A stretch of 64,000 nucleotides of DNA from Acanthacorydalis orientalis (GCA_034766995.1 CM068321.1:13624026-13688025); one strand, 5' to 3'; shown: positions 12,266-25,094, numbered from the stretch's first letter. Numbers and translations: made by a program. Notes: a model not told the origin generated them from the letters alone.

Positions 12266-13121
12266 ACATAAAAATCAAAGTTGATCAATGAATTTTTATC
12301 CATCCAAAATTATCTGTTTAAACAAAAATTTATAACAGACGATTTCCTTATAGTAGTAGTTTCGTAATTTCCTATAACTGAATATTCAGTTTTATTCAAA
12401 ATTTTATTCGGTTTATACAAGGCGGAAAAAATTCGAAACATGTTTATTGAAAACAACATTTAAACTCCTACATTGAATAAAATATTCGAAACGAATTATA
12501 TTATCGTGAAGCTTTTTTCATCATCTATGTGTACTATTTATTTCAAAATTATCATGATATATATATTTAATCTTCGAGAGTATACTAATGAAACGTAACC
12601 ATCATTCGTTCCATTAAAAAAAAATGTCGTCGGTATACATTTCGTACTTAAATAAATTTCATTGACCTCACAGACCCATACTTAGAAATGTTTAATTTCA
12701 ACAAGTTTCCTAATTGGATAGAGTTTATCGCAATTTCAGCTATTAACAATTTTCTTGTTGCTTTAATAATGTATCTGTGTGATAATAATTTCAACAGAAC
12801 GTATTGAACGAAAAATATTAACTAAAACTAAAACCTTATTATCTTATGACTTCTTTTCAAAATTTATGTTCTTTAGGCATGCAATATTTTATGATTTTTA
12901 TTATTATTTTTGTTATTATATATTACAAACGGATGTGAATACATTTATATGTATATATATATATATATATATGTGGGGCCAAAAAGTAATTACACATCGT
13001 ATGTATATACACCTAATTCCTGACATTTAAAATGATCTATTATATTCAAAGATAAGATCGTATGTCACTATAAAGTAATTACTTATTTATACCTTTATCT
13101 CTGTGCATGTTCATATAGTAT

Positions 13122-13128
13122 TATATAC

Positions 13129-13182
<54 letters not shown>

Positions 13183-13188
13183 ATATAC
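13122..13188. repeat. (TA)n microsatellite
   Basis: TA array with TACATA blocks at the left and GTATATGTA at the right. Confidence 0.95.
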
Positions 13189-13788
13189 TAAAAATATTTT
13201 TCATATCTACGTACACAGAAAGTAAGATACATAAGAAATAATATTAATTGTCTAAATAAAAATTTCGACTAGTGATATTTGATTCAAATCAATATTTTAC
13301 TTAATAAAAATTGAACTAGAGTCACTTCATCGAAAAACATTTTGTACTATTAATTTTATACAATACTGTTATTCTAAATTTGTTTATTCAATATAACTTG
13401 TATTTAAGAATATGTATTATAAACATAAAGAGGCTGATGCAGATTTGAAATTATGTTAAATATTAAATAAAAATAAATAGAAAATATCTATTAATTTTCT
13501 ATTTGTTTTTTGTTAATATTTAATACAATTTCAAATATTATTATAAGTATACTTTGCATATATATAATTCTATTGTTTTAACCGCCTATCGAAATTTTTG
13601 CACAATGTATCGTTATACTTTATACGTCATAGATTATTACACACTGTAATTATTAGTATCTACAGAAATTAATTTCAATGATGTGCAGTTTGTAAATTGT
13701 ATAATTACAAAGAATTTATTACTAAAGATCCACATCAAATGTTGTGTACACAAAAACCAATCTTAAACAAGAATGAAGTACAAAACTA

Positions 13789-14155
13789 TAGGCTGGTAGG
13801 AAAATAATTTCGGTTTTTGTTTTCTTAATTCTAATCTTATTTTTTTCAATTAAAGTGTCATTTCATCATGTTCATTTTAATATCATTTTAAAATTCAATT
13901 TCTGGAACCACCATTACACCGTACATTCTTAACAGTACCCACCCCAAAAGTATCGTTTAGTTAACGAGCAGTTTCTGCAACTTTGCCACCTGTTTTGAAA
14001 TCGTACAAAAATTGCTCTTATTTGCTTCTTCTCCATCTTAAAGTCAATAATCTAATTTGAAACAAAATTAATAATAAAACCAAAGACGACGTTACCAAAA
14101 TACAGACCGAAAAATGCACTTTAAAATGACATTAACATTATTTCTGCCAATCTAA
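13789..14155 (-). mobile_element. Internally deleted mariner element
   Basis: Both terminal repeats are visible. The left end reads TAGGCTGGTAGGAAAATAAT after a TA; the right end, read on the minus strand, starts TTAGATTGGCAGAAATAATG before a TA, as expected for mariner insertion at TA. Between them the minus strand encodes only the start of a mariner transposase: MEKKQIRAIF from 14036, then after a one-base frameshift YDFKTGGKVAETAR, a stop, LNDTFGVGTV, and in another frame WWFQK. This is the N-terminal DNA-binding helix-turn-helix; the catalytic domain is deleted. Length is about 367 bp against about 1.3 kb for an intact mariner. A dead, possibly once mobilisable, deletion derivative. Confidence 0.85.
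13880..14036 (-). pseudogene. Mariner transposase N-terminus, broken
   Basis: Starts at ATG (14036-14034). About 50 residues of the DNA-binding domain can be followed across two frameshifts and one in-frame stop, with recognisable KKQIRAI, GGKVAETAR and WWFQK segments. The DDD catalytic residues are absent because sequence then jumps to the 3' end of the element. Confidence 0.8.
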
Positions 14156-14527
14156 TATAATAGTGTTATTATACTTAAGAAAAAAATTAAAAAAAAATTC
14201 CTAGATTTGCACTGAAGCATGAAACTGAAGAATTTAAACTTATATCATTATCATTTCGAACGAATGATATTTTATTAAGTTAAGTTACAATTTTATTTTC
14301 ATAATGCTTATGGGTTTTTTACCTAAAATATCCATTTATTTTTATATATTTTTGTTACATATATAATAAAATTTCACATAAGTATTTATTTTTGTCATTA
14401 ATTTTAACTAAAAATGTCAGTAAACTCTGTCAGTATATCGTTTTTTTATTTTAGTTTTCTAATTTGATATCGAGCCAAATGTTTTAATATAGATACATGT
14501 ATGTATTTATATATATACATGTATGTT

Positions 14528-14563
<36 letters not shown>

Positions 14564-14790
14564 TGTGTGTATATATATATATATACAACTTTTAAATATT
14601 AAATACATATATCCTCTTTTTAATTTTAAAACATGTTCAGAATTGAGCGACGTATAAATTAAAAATTATATTAATGTTTTATTAAAAACAATGTTCATAA
14701 AATGCATCAAATAAAAACAATTGATTTTAAATAAGTTATTATAGTATGTGAAAAATGTAATTAGGTATATTTAATTCTAATAAATAAACT
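14156..14790. other. AT-rich stretch with (TA)n-(TG)n array
   Basis: Contains a compound TA/TG/TATG microsatellite at about 14509-14585. Nothing else recognised. Confidence 0.65.
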
Positions 14791-15215
14791 AACAGCATAC
14801 CACAGTTTTATTTTTACCAAGTGTGGCCGTGCTAGCAGACATGTCGTTATTGGATCCTTAAATAGAAACAGTTTGTTATTGTCGACTCTTTGCCAGAACC
14901 ACCTGCGAATGTACGTTAAAAACATTGGACTTACACTTGTTCTAAATTTAAACCGACACGTACTTGTTGATGTAAAAGGGCACGGATCATCCAATTCCCA
15001 TGCCAGCGGTATAAAAAAAAGAAGAAACAAGTATTTCTTTTTTAGGTTACCATTCAATATAAAGCTCACAGTGGACAGATATGTAGTAACAGGATTGAAA
15101 TTTTTATTTCAGTTAATTCATTGGAAACTCGTTTTTTTTTGTTTACGAACGTCGTTGGTGGCACTTTTTCTTCAATGTGGATTAAACTTTAGTCATACTT
15201 ATTCATGATGCAATT
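14791..15215. other. Mixed-composition island with open frames on both strands
   Basis: Less AT-rich than its flanks. A 111-codon plus-strand frame (14873-15208, TTG start only) overlaps a 102-codon minus-strand frame (14761-15069). Neither resembles a known family. A splice-acceptor-like TTTTTATTTCAG ends at 15112. It could be a decayed transposon, an exon of an unknown gene, or a regulatory element; I cannot choose. Confidence 0.3.
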
Positions 15216-17660
15216 ATAGTAAAAACTTGAAGCTTGTATGGTATTTGTGTAGAGTATGAAAGTATCTAATCAGTACATATTTTACGCGTGTTTTAACTGA
15301 TATAAATATAAAAGATTATGTAATTTATAAAAAGTATAAATAAATATTCTTTGTATCGCAAACTATAAAATAGATAACTAATTCCATACTGTTTTACTTA
15401 TATCATTGAGAATTAATTCTTTTCAAACACTTTATAAAAAGAGTTTTTTTATAAATTTATAAAGTTACTCGAATTTTTTTAATAAAATATTAATATATAA
15501 TAAAAATTGTATTAAGGATGGCAAACCTTCTTTCAGTTTTCGTATTCGAGCATTTTAAAAGGATCGAATGTGGACAGCAAGTCATCTGAAAATAAAAGAA
15601 TAATTACAAAATAATGTCATTTTACATACATTTTTAAAAACTTTTATTTCTTAATATTAAAATATTACTGATATTATTCCTAAATTCAATAGGTATATCA
15701 TTTTTAGACAATATCTGTAGAAAAAGGATTATTTTTAAATAAATTGTAATTTTGTTAAGCCTTGTAAATTTTATACGAGTTTGTTATTTTTAATAATTTT
15801 ATTTTATATATTTGAATCATTTCAAACTTTAAAATAATATCTGTTTACACACAGATATAGACTTTGTTGTTATAAGACAGAGATCACAGACATTTTTTAG
15901 TTCGCGTGCCATGAAATTTAAAAAGGACTAAATATAGACTTTTGTTTCACCTAAAAATATAAAAATATTTACAGAATAGTTTCGTTTGAATACCGTTTTA
16001 AAATGTCATTATTAATTACTGTTAAAATTCTACAAATATTAAAAACATCCAAACTATTCGAGAAAAACATTTCTTTTTTCAAAGTAAAAACTAATTTATA
16101 ATAAAACCTAAATACTTTACAGTCAAGAGACTTTTGTAGATTATCAGGACAAATGTTTGAAGAACAGCTGCCATTCGTTCTCTAATCCTCATATTCACAT
16201 TTACTTTTTTCTATATTTAAAAAAAGAATTTATATTTTCACAACTGTATTAGAAATATTTATTTGAGAAATGTTTAACTTTTTTTCATTTTACAACTAAG
16301 CATCAAATCCATAACCAACATGGAAAAAATATAGAAAATAACACAAAGTGTTTTTGTAATATTTTCAAGAATTAAATCCTCATATCTAAATTATACTATA
16401 ATTACAGACTGATAAACAATTTTACAGTAACTCTTCTCCGCTAAATTTAAGTTTTTTTAAATAATTCGCTAATTTTTTACTATATATTATACTATAATAT
16501 ATTTAAAAAAATATATACATCCTTCCTTTGTTGTCATGATAGATATTTTTAATGCTAAACTGATTTAATTCTGTGAACATCAAAATTTAATCTCATCTTT
16601 TATTAATTTGAACTGACGAAAATTTATAATTTACTTGCAAAATATTACTAATAGCATCTAAAATTGATACGACACATAAAATCACTTCATTAACTCCTTT
16701 TCTATAATTTATTTTTTTTATACAAAGAAATAATTACATAGAATATATTATAAAAAAAAATATACATTAACAATTCTTTTCAATCTCTGAAAAAATATCT
16801 GGTAATATAATACAGACCACTGTATATATATAGAGAGAGAAAGACAAAGAGAGAATAAAAACAGAAAAATTAAATTAAGAATAAGAATATTTGAATATTT
16901 TAAAATTATAAGCTGGGCAATCAAACCAAACAAGTTACAATATTATGGAAGATAACTCATAATATGATCAATATATTTAATTCTTGACGGCAAGAATATC
17001 ATCAATCTCCTATGAGTAAAGAAGATAAAATAGTAAAGAAGATTGAATTAAAAGCAAAATTAACAATCTTTTAAAATTCTAAACCACATTGTCTTAACGT
17101 ATATTCTGAACTAATCTGTCAATGTGAAATTAAAGAATACATTTTTTTAACAAGGCACTGATCAAAAAATATTAAATTTGTTCGTCAAAATAGAAGATAT
17201 GCTTAAGAATGACAACTATTAAATTCACTAAAGTTAAAAAAAGAAAACTAAATGACATTTTCTGTATATACTGAATAAAATTTAAATAATTTTAATAGTT
17301 TGTAATTTTAAAAGAATAATCATTCGACGGTTTAAAGGGACATAAGTTGAAGTAAATTTTGAAAGTTTCTTAAAAAAGATTAAAAGGAAAGATGAAGCAA
17401 TTTTAACATCACTAAATATGTTCTATAAGTACAAAATATTCTTCAATAAACTATGAAATACAAACAAATCGTCACAAAATCAGTAAAAAATATCTCTTTG
17501 TATATAGATACAGTAATATCTTAAAGTTGTCCAAATAGTTATAATCTCTTAAATCTCAGTCATTTAAATATCAACAATAACATACGTTGAATGCGTTTGT
17601 TGTACAAAAAAATTAATGATTACAACATAAATAAAATGTAAAAAATATTAGCAATATTTA

Positions 17661-17664
<4 letters not shown>

Positions 17665-17692
<28 letters not shown>

Positions 17693-17714
17693 GATTTATA
17701 TATATATATATATA
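17665..17714. repeat. (TA)n array
   Basis: TA array with one GATT interruption. Confidence 0.95.
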
Positions 17715-18335
17715 ACAGTATTATTTGTGATATTTGTATTTCTATTATTGACTTTGATTGTGTACACAAATCATACTTTTATCCCAAAAATTAGCACAAA
17801 AAACTCAAATATGAAAAAACCTTTTCTAAGTATTTATTAACATTTTTTTTTGTATTAAATTAAAGATTCACATAAAAACCCCTTTCAAATCAAACTAAAA
17901 ATTAATTTAACTTACACAAACAAAGAAATATAAATATTTTCTTACTGCAATATTCTTATCACATTGGGTACAGTCCATAAAGTACCTCATGTTTCTCAAA
18001 CAATGTTAATAATGAATGTCGAGATATCTCGTTTGTACGTCATATGAACAGAGTTACGAAAAATGTATGTAAACTGCTTAAAAACACTGGATGTAAACCT
18101 ACTGAATGTGATTTATATGTGCAGAGCACGGTAGGAAATATGTTAAAAGTCAGTTGAATTTAACAACTATTCAAACTTCTCAAAAAAAAATTTATTTGAT
18201 GCACAAGAACAATTCACTTTCATAATACCTGTCTGTCTTAAAAAATTTTAAAAGTATTATTTTAAAATGATAGTTTATTTTTAATGATTTAACCTTTCCG
18301 TAATCTTTATACTTTTAAGACAGTTAAACAATTAG

Positions 18336-18374
18336 TTAGTCAAATGATCCCTTATAAAGGGACCATTTGACTAA
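18336..18374. repeat. Near-perfect hairpin palindrome
   Basis: TTAGTCAAATGATCCCTT (18336-18353) is answered by AAGGGACCATTTGACTAA (18357-18374): 17 of 18 positions pair around a 3-base loop. No neighbouring open frame or transposon sequence explains it. It could be fused termini of a short DNA element or a structural palindrome. Confidence 0.8.
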
Positions 18375-20389
18375 TTACAAAATTAACAATATATTCAATT
18401 AATTAATTAAACAAACAATTAAATAAATTATTCTCTATGAAACTCAGGGAATGTTATTACTATTTCAAACATACTCCAGATAAAATCTAATATGAAAATA
18501 TTTATTGAAAATTTTATTTCAAATATTCTCAATCTTTTAATTTATTAATTATTGAAAGCAATTACTTCTTATTGACTGATTTATTATATTATAAATTCGA
18601 GTCTAATTCAAACAGATTAATTACTATTTAAAACAATAATCACTGATGATTGGGATTTGAAAGACTGTTGTATAAAATATTTGTAAATAATATTTTTAAA
18701 CATTTTCTGTGTTATAAATAATTTAAATAAAATTAGTTTTAATAAAAAAATATAAATAATAATAAAGGAAAATAATACCGGTATAAATAAAACTATTTTC
18801 TTGATTATGATGATCTGTAATTATTATTTATAATATTTCTTAAAGATTCTTATGACTATTTAAATGGAATGGAAAATTTACTATTTCCATTTTAGTGATG
18901 AATACATATAAAAAACGCAACTGTTACGTCCTAGGTACATAAAAAAATGTAATATGTGTCATAATACCATTCAAAGCAGACAAAAAAAAACACACAAAAA
19001 GTGTACAAAACCAACATACATCATGACATATTAAATCATTTTAAAAGCATAAAATAATAAAAGAGGCCGTCTAACGAATAACACTAATGAATGTATACTT
19101 CCTAGAATGTCACCAATTCAAGGTCGTACATATACCACAAACAGTAATTACTTTAAAAGTAATCTTACAAATTAGCGAAAAAAATTATTCATTGAACGTA
19201 TATGATGCTGTGAGTTATATTTATCTTTTTGACACATTTATCGTAATCAGTGAGAAAGACAGAAAATTGTGAGAAAAGTACTTTTTTCGTGTTAAAAAAT
19301 ACCGCAAATTACGGTATATGGATTGTTGTCTTCGAGAATTTCCTATCTATATTTAGACCGAGAAATTTTATGCAGTAATTATTTTCACTATAAATATATA
19401 TGTATATATTTATTTAGGTCATATTCGTTGTATAAAAAAAGATATGTTGTTCATTATGATTTTTTCCTGGAAATACGATTGGTTTATATTATTTTTTATA
19501 TGTTTTATCTCATATTTATACGATTTTTTTAAAACAATTAAATAATAAACGCTATATGGTAAATGAGATGTTTAAGTTTTTTATGTCAGTATCATTTTTT
19601 GCATAATTAACTTTTTAAAACACGAAAAACATGGAAACTGTTTTAATTACTACTTGCCACAACTACAAAATTTATTGTCTGAAAAGTATTTATTTAATAC
19701 ACCTAACAAAATCTGTTGATCGGTTTTTAAGTAATTAATGATAATTACTAAATATATTACATTATTAATTATAAAACGTTTCTTTCGGTCTGTTTATATC
19801 GGTGAAATGAACTAAACACTTACTGTTTCGTTTAAATATTTAAAAGCATTACTTTTGAACGTTTTTTTTTAAAAAAATAAAAAGAAAAACTTTTAAAGAA
19901 TATAATTTAGAAAAATTTAAGTCACAAAGAAAGTATATAAACTAAAATCTGTTGTAACATATAGAATCAACATTCACTTATTGAAAATAAAATCAAACTA
20001 TATAAAGAAATTAGATGCATACATAAATACCCCAAAAAAAAGACCATTATCAAAAATAGTTAAAAAATTATTAAAAGAAGACAGAAGAAAAAGTGACAAA
20101 ATTACTGTGTATATATATATATATATTTGAGATAAATATTAACAAATGATTATGCTCTAATTTTTCATTTAGTTGTGTTTTCATATCTCAAAACTCCGTT
20201 TTATTTTATTTAACATATTATTTTTCATTTCAGTTACATATTTGAAGGTTAGTCTATTTATTATTTTACTTGCAATCTTTTAACGAATCGTCCTAATAGA
20301 GAAAAACTGTGACACTTGTAAGAAAAAGACAAATAAAAAAAAGTATACATGTGTATGAGTAAGTGTATGTATACATGTATCTATTATAT

Positions 20390-20390
<1 letters not shown>

Positions 20391-20427
<37 letters not shown>

Positions 20428-20460
20428 ATCGTATATGTATATATATATATATATATATAT
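20391..20460. repeat. (TA)n array left of RTE copy
   Basis: TA array with GTATATAATCG interruption, ending exactly where retrotransposon sequence begins at 20461. Confidence 0.95.
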
Positions 20461-20565
20461 CTTTCCTGGAAATCTGTGGAAAAGAGAGGCACTAAATCGA
20501 ACAAAATGGAAAATCATGGAAGAGACCTTTATCTAGCACTGGATTAACAGAGGTTGAAGATGATG

Positions 20566-20569
<4 letters not shown>
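20461..20569 (+). mobile_element. 5'-truncated RTE-type retrotransposon, 3' end
   Basis: About 109 bp aligning with the 3' end of the minus-strand copy at 31056-31145: both contain AACAAAATGGAAAATCATGG (with substitutions) and end in GATATG followed by (TA)n. The plus-strand frame reads ALNRTKWKIMEETFI, then an in-frame stop, then HWINRG. That corresponds to the extreme C-terminus of the RTE-type polyprotein. A 2-base insertion lies just before it. Bounded on both sides by TA arrays. Confidence 0.75.
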
Positions 20570-20629
<60 letters not shown>

Positions 20630-20652
20630 GTATGTGTGTGTGTGTATACACA
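20570..20652. repeat. (TA)n-(TGTA)n-(TG)n tail
   Basis: Begins immediately at the 3' end of the RTE-type copy. A TA array passes into TGTA units and then TG units. Its position fits a retrotransposon 3' tail that later expanded. Confidence 0.9.
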
Positions 20653-22059
20653 AACAGAAAAAATAATGTTTGTTTAATTTCAGTCAGATTTAAAATTACC
20701 TAAATAAAACTTTCTACCTTGAAGATAAAAACAAAAAATACAATGAAATAACTACAATCAACATTTATATTTCACAAACATCTATAGGATCAGCAATACC
20801 AAACAAAGCAAATTCTTGAAAACAACCATCCACAATATAAGCAGGCAGTAAGATTGTTTAGGAAAAATATCATTTTACCTGGAATTTATATAAGTATATA
20901 TATATATATACATACATATATACTTATATATATATATATGCGTGTGTGTGTGTGTGTGTATCAGAAAAGAAAATATCGAAAAAGTTTATTGCTCTCTTTG
21001 GCAAAAATATTATTTCACTTAATAACATAAAATGCTTTCACAAATAAAGAATTATAAAATAGTCCTCTTTCTTCATATTATCAACTAAAAGACTAATCAG
21101 GATAAAAACAACCTTTTTAATTTCATTTTAAACATTCGATATTATTTCATGAGCAGTAATTTTTACTTCATACGAGACATTAATTTCTCGTCACTAATGT
21201 CTGTAATTAGACATGAAATCATTTTTTTTTATTCTTTTATAAAATCAATAACAGTTCAATGTTAATAAATAGCATTATTTAAAATATTACCATCATTGTA
21301 AAATCCTGAATGTACAACCTGTCACATAAGATATTAGATAAGATTAAATATATATTATTAATATTTAAAAGTTTATCGCTATAGTTCTGTATGACACTAT
21401 AGATGCTTTTTTCGAAACTTATTCATAATTAATAGTTATTTATGGAATACTTGACGTATTTTATTTTATTTAACGAATCTATGCTTAAAAATAAATAAAA
21501 AAACAATTTTCTTAATTTTATTTGTAAAAATATCACATTTAGCTGATAATACTTCTGTTAAATATTCAAAAGTATTAACAGTTTAACGACCAGGCACACA
21601 TCCTAACTAAAATTTACGTTATCTACCAAGAACGATAATTGGAGTCGTATGTAAATACTTTAAAAGCTTAGAAATATAAGTATTTCAAATAATATGTAAT
21701 TTTGATAATGTTGAATAAATAATATAGAAATAGTAACCAAAATCTCTTTAATAAATTCTTAAATTTTCAAATCAATATCGTAGTTAATTTTAAAGACACA
21801 ACACTGAAGAAAACGATTAATTTCTTCTCCTATTTTCTGAAAATGCCCCCGGTAAGAAGTCATTGTTCATAGTAAAAGCGCCCGGTCAATAAATTGTTAA
21901 AATCGTCCAACTTACTGTAGAGATATATCAATTTAAAACAAAAAAAAATGATTTCAAAAACAAGACACAGTGTCAGTGAATTCATTTCATTATAAATTGA
22001 TTGTTAACGTTTTTAAACCATTTTTTGTATTTCTTTAGCCACATTGCAATCAATAATTT
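20653..22059. other. AT-rich stretch upstream of Tc1 remnant
   Basis: Contains a TA/CATA/TG compound microsatellite at about 20896-20960. From about 21578 to 22059 the sequence is less monotonous and could include the decayed 5' part of the Tc1-like element, but no terminal repeat could be paired. Confidence 0.55.
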
Positions 22060-22705
22060 GCAGAGAAAATATTCATATATGACAATACACCGATGACTGA
22101 ATAGAAAATTGTATAAAACTTAAAAACCCCAAAATTTGAAGTAAATTAATCTTCACAGATGAAGTTTATTTTTATTTTCCTGATGACAATAGTAACGTAC
22201 AACCGAGAAAATAAGAACAGATCATAATTTATAGTTTTACATTTCTATATAAGGTTCAATGTTAACGATCTTTCATTTCTATGGATTTAGGTCATTAAGT
22301 TTACTTTATCGGAAATATGAATACAGTTAGAATAGTAAATTTCTATCCTTATAATTTATTGAAACCCAAAAATAAAGTCATTTGAGACCGAAAGATGAAA
22401 CTGGATATTATTAGCAGTTAACGATGTAAAACATCGAAGGCTATTGCAATACATTTAATGCTAAAAATGTAATACAAGCAGTAATCGTTCTGTTCAGTCG
22501 CAGGATTGTGATTCTATAGAAAATGTTTGGTAACTTATAAACATAAGATTTTATAAAAGAAAAATCAGCAAAATTAAGTATCTTATTCGACTTTTAATGA
22601 CAGAATGTCTATCGGTAAATGATGAGTATGCTAAAAAGTTGTTTGAAGATATGATACGTTATAACGCCATAGCTGGCCAATAAGGCTAATTGATTTCTTA
22701 TTAGT
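22060..22705 (+). pseudogene. Tc1-like transposase pseudogene
   Basis: Segments of a Tc1/mariner-superfamily transposase follow in the expected order. KI(stop)SKLIFTDE at 22131-22163 carries the first catalytic Asp; the stop stands where Trp is usual. FIGNMNTVRIVNF near 22305 matches the usual 'EGNMN..RYVNIL' block. WILLAVNDVKHRR near 22405 is the 'QQDNDPKHT' block, but the second catalytic Asp codon appears changed to Val. SQDCDSIENVW near 22495 is the 'SPDLNPIENVW' block with the third acidic residue. EYAKKLFEDM...IAGQ near 22625-22680 is the C-terminal helix. Frameshifts and stops separate the blocks, so the gene is dead. Termini not found. Confidence 0.78.
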
Positions 22706-23880
22706 TTTATTGCGAAAAAGTATAAATATCTACTTTTTAAATGGAATAGTTTTCTGAAAAACTGATATTAGTTCTTCTTTTTAATACTGCTTATGATTTT
22801 ATATAACTGACGGTTTAAATTTCAAATATTGCATAAAATATAAGAAGAATTAAAGTTAAAAAGAGCATCTAGTGCAGTATCTCTTTCGAATTTATTCAGT
22901 TAATAAGGCAGTAGAATTTTCATATTATTTAATTGGAATTAACTTAGAAAAATCATGTACTGGTTATGATGTTTCCACAAACGAAGTAACTTAATTTTAA
23001 TAAATGGAAACTGAATATTTAACAGATTATTAAGTTTAAAAAAGTATCTAAGTTGACTAAAAATTTATTTCGGTATATAAAAATAAATAGCTTAACTTTT
23101 GTTTAAAAGGAAATGAATAAAATATTTCAATAGATTTTTAATATTTTAGAGTACAGATGCAGAAATCGATAAAACCTTTATATAATAATAACATTTCTTT
23201 ACATAGAGAGACGACCAAAAATGTACAATAATTGTAAAACTGATTACAGTTCTACAATTATCAATACTATAATTTTTAAGACTGTAGTATGAATTAAATA
23301 AATTATTTTTTAATACATCGAAAACACCAAAACAGAAGATCATATAAATTATTTTTGGGTATCATTTTATAAGAAGAATAAGCTTGTATCGTAAATTTAT
23401 ACGTTTAAGTAGAAAGAAACACAAATGCAAAGCCTTATTGGAGAATTTTACTTCGAAAAAATTCCAACTGGTTTCAAAAAACCGAGTATCAATTTTTTTA
23501 TTGCCTCTACAATTCCCAATTTTAGAGCGCATACGCTCTTCGGATAACAACCTTATTATCTTAATACATATTTTAGAAAAATAAAGCTCTATAGAACAAT
23601 TCATTTAAAAAAGGATTATTCATTTTTTATAAATTGTAATGTATTGGTATATCTTTGCCTTCAAATTCAATTTTTGTAAAAATATTCTTATTTTAAAACA
23701 CAACTGTGTCTTTTTCCTTTTTATTTATAAATGATTATATTTTGAGTATACAGGACATCTATTGTTTTATTAGTATAATGTACAGAATGGAAAAATAAGT
23801 ATTGTAAAATAAGAATTGTAATTGTAGAATAATTGTATTCTATGTATAAATAAATGTATATATATATATATTATATACAT

Positions 23881-23923
<43 letters not shown>

Positions 23924-24614
23924 ACATAAGTACTCTTATATTCGGTTACAGCAAGAATCAATATAATTAATTCACAGATATACCGAGAAAATTTGGTCCT
24001 TTCTAAGAACTTAATTGTTTTTTGACTAATTGGTAGTAAACCCTATTTCTTAGAATATGTAGAAGATATAACGATACTGAGTATCCCCAAATATAAAATG
24101 TATATATTTGTATATATCAATGTTATAATTTTAATTAGGACTTTATGTTAATTTAACTCAAAATCACTTTGCATATTAAAGAAAGTGTTAAATACGTTTA
24201 TACTGTTTTTAGATATTTACTTATGTTTCATTGACATTTTACACGTTTTTGTTATGCATTACTGTCTATCAATAAACAATCATACGAAAGCAATTTATAC
24301 AGAAAAAAATAATATTCGTGTAGATTTTACTATTTCGTTTAATAATTAATAACTGTTATAATGAGAAAATGTGAATAGATTCCACAATGTTCACTATAAA
24401 CGAATTCAACTGCAAATAAAATAGAATAATGACATCAGTTCAATCATCAATTCAGTTCATTTTATCACATTTGATTTTAATGTAAATTATAAACTTTATA
24501 AAACAATACATGATCAAATATAAGTCACATTTAAGAACTGAATCGAAACGTGTTCATTAACATATCAGATATTACAAAAAAATGGATATACTTTTTTGTA
24601 ACAAACCTCAACAC

Positions 24615-24647
<33 letters not shown>

Positions 24648-24885
24648 AGTGTGTGTGTGTGTATAAATAATTAGTATTTGTTTATATTCGTATAATATAT
24701 ATTTTGAAATAATCTAAATAAATAAAAATCAGAGACACAGAATAAAATGTCAAAATATCTTCTAAAATGTTTTTATTACTATCATCAAATATTTAACTTC
24801 ACATTAAAAAAAAATCAAAGGAAAAAATTCGTTAGATGTTTGAAACGAAATATATTTACATCGTTATAGGACCCCGCGCTCTTAC
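22706..24885. other. AT-rich desert, no gene seen
   Basis: TA array at 23855-23922 and a small (TA)n-(TG)n at about 24622-24662. Overlapping opposed frames at 23362-23604 (minus) and 23384-23584 (plus) are unrecognised and probably chance. Confidence 0.65.
23855..23922. repeat. (TA)n array with CATACACA block
   Basis: Two TA blocks around TTATATACATACACA. Confidence 0.95.
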
Positions 24886-24928
24886 CTTTCCGCCCCACAT
24901 CCCGATTGGATCTAAACTGTTACAGAAG
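24886..24928 (-). other. Candidate short exon, minus strand
   Basis: On the minus strand, TTATTCTTAG (acceptor-like) is followed by 43 nt ending GGCGGAAAG and then GTAAGAG, a strong donor (24885-24879). The frame reads FCNSLDPIGMWGGK and is far more GC-rich than the flanks. A second acceptor-like CAG would give a 32-nt exon (24886-24917). Alternatively this is the body of an unidentified retroposon, because a (TACA)n-(TA)n array begins about 80 bp away at 25006. Confidence 0.25.
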
Positions 24929-25005
24929 CTAAGAATAAATTTAACCTAATTAATTTCGTAAAGTATCTGCACAGCGTTCCACTACACCATATTTAATTGT
25001 CAGTT

Positions 25006-25094
<89 letters not shown>

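Larger units (their letters stand above)
11526..13788. other. AT-rich desert with TA arrays
   Basis: Contains TA arrays at 12197-12262 and 13122-13188 and a smaller one at about 12950-12972. AAAGTAATTAC occurs twice (about 12981 and 13072), each near a copy of ATCGTATGT. No gene seen; the 83-codon frame at 12779-13030 includes TA-array translation. Confidence 0.65.
15216..20390. other. Long AT-rich desert, no gene seen
   Basis: Contains a short (GA)-rich tract near 16832-16850, a TA array at 17665-17714, the hairpin at 18336-18374 and a TA tract near 20108-20127. Open frames at 16748-16933, 19087-19272 and 19323-19532 are short, AT-coded and unrecognisable. Confidence 0.65.

Noticed and set aside
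12973..13085. GGGGCCAAAAAGTAATTAC, similar to a mariner terminus
   Set aside because: The second AAAGTAATTAC is direct rather than inverted and no transposase sequence lies between them.
14873..15208. 111-codon plus-strand frame, the longest in the window
   Set aside because: TTG start only, antisense frame of similar length overlaps it, no recognisable motif. Kept only as an unclassified island.
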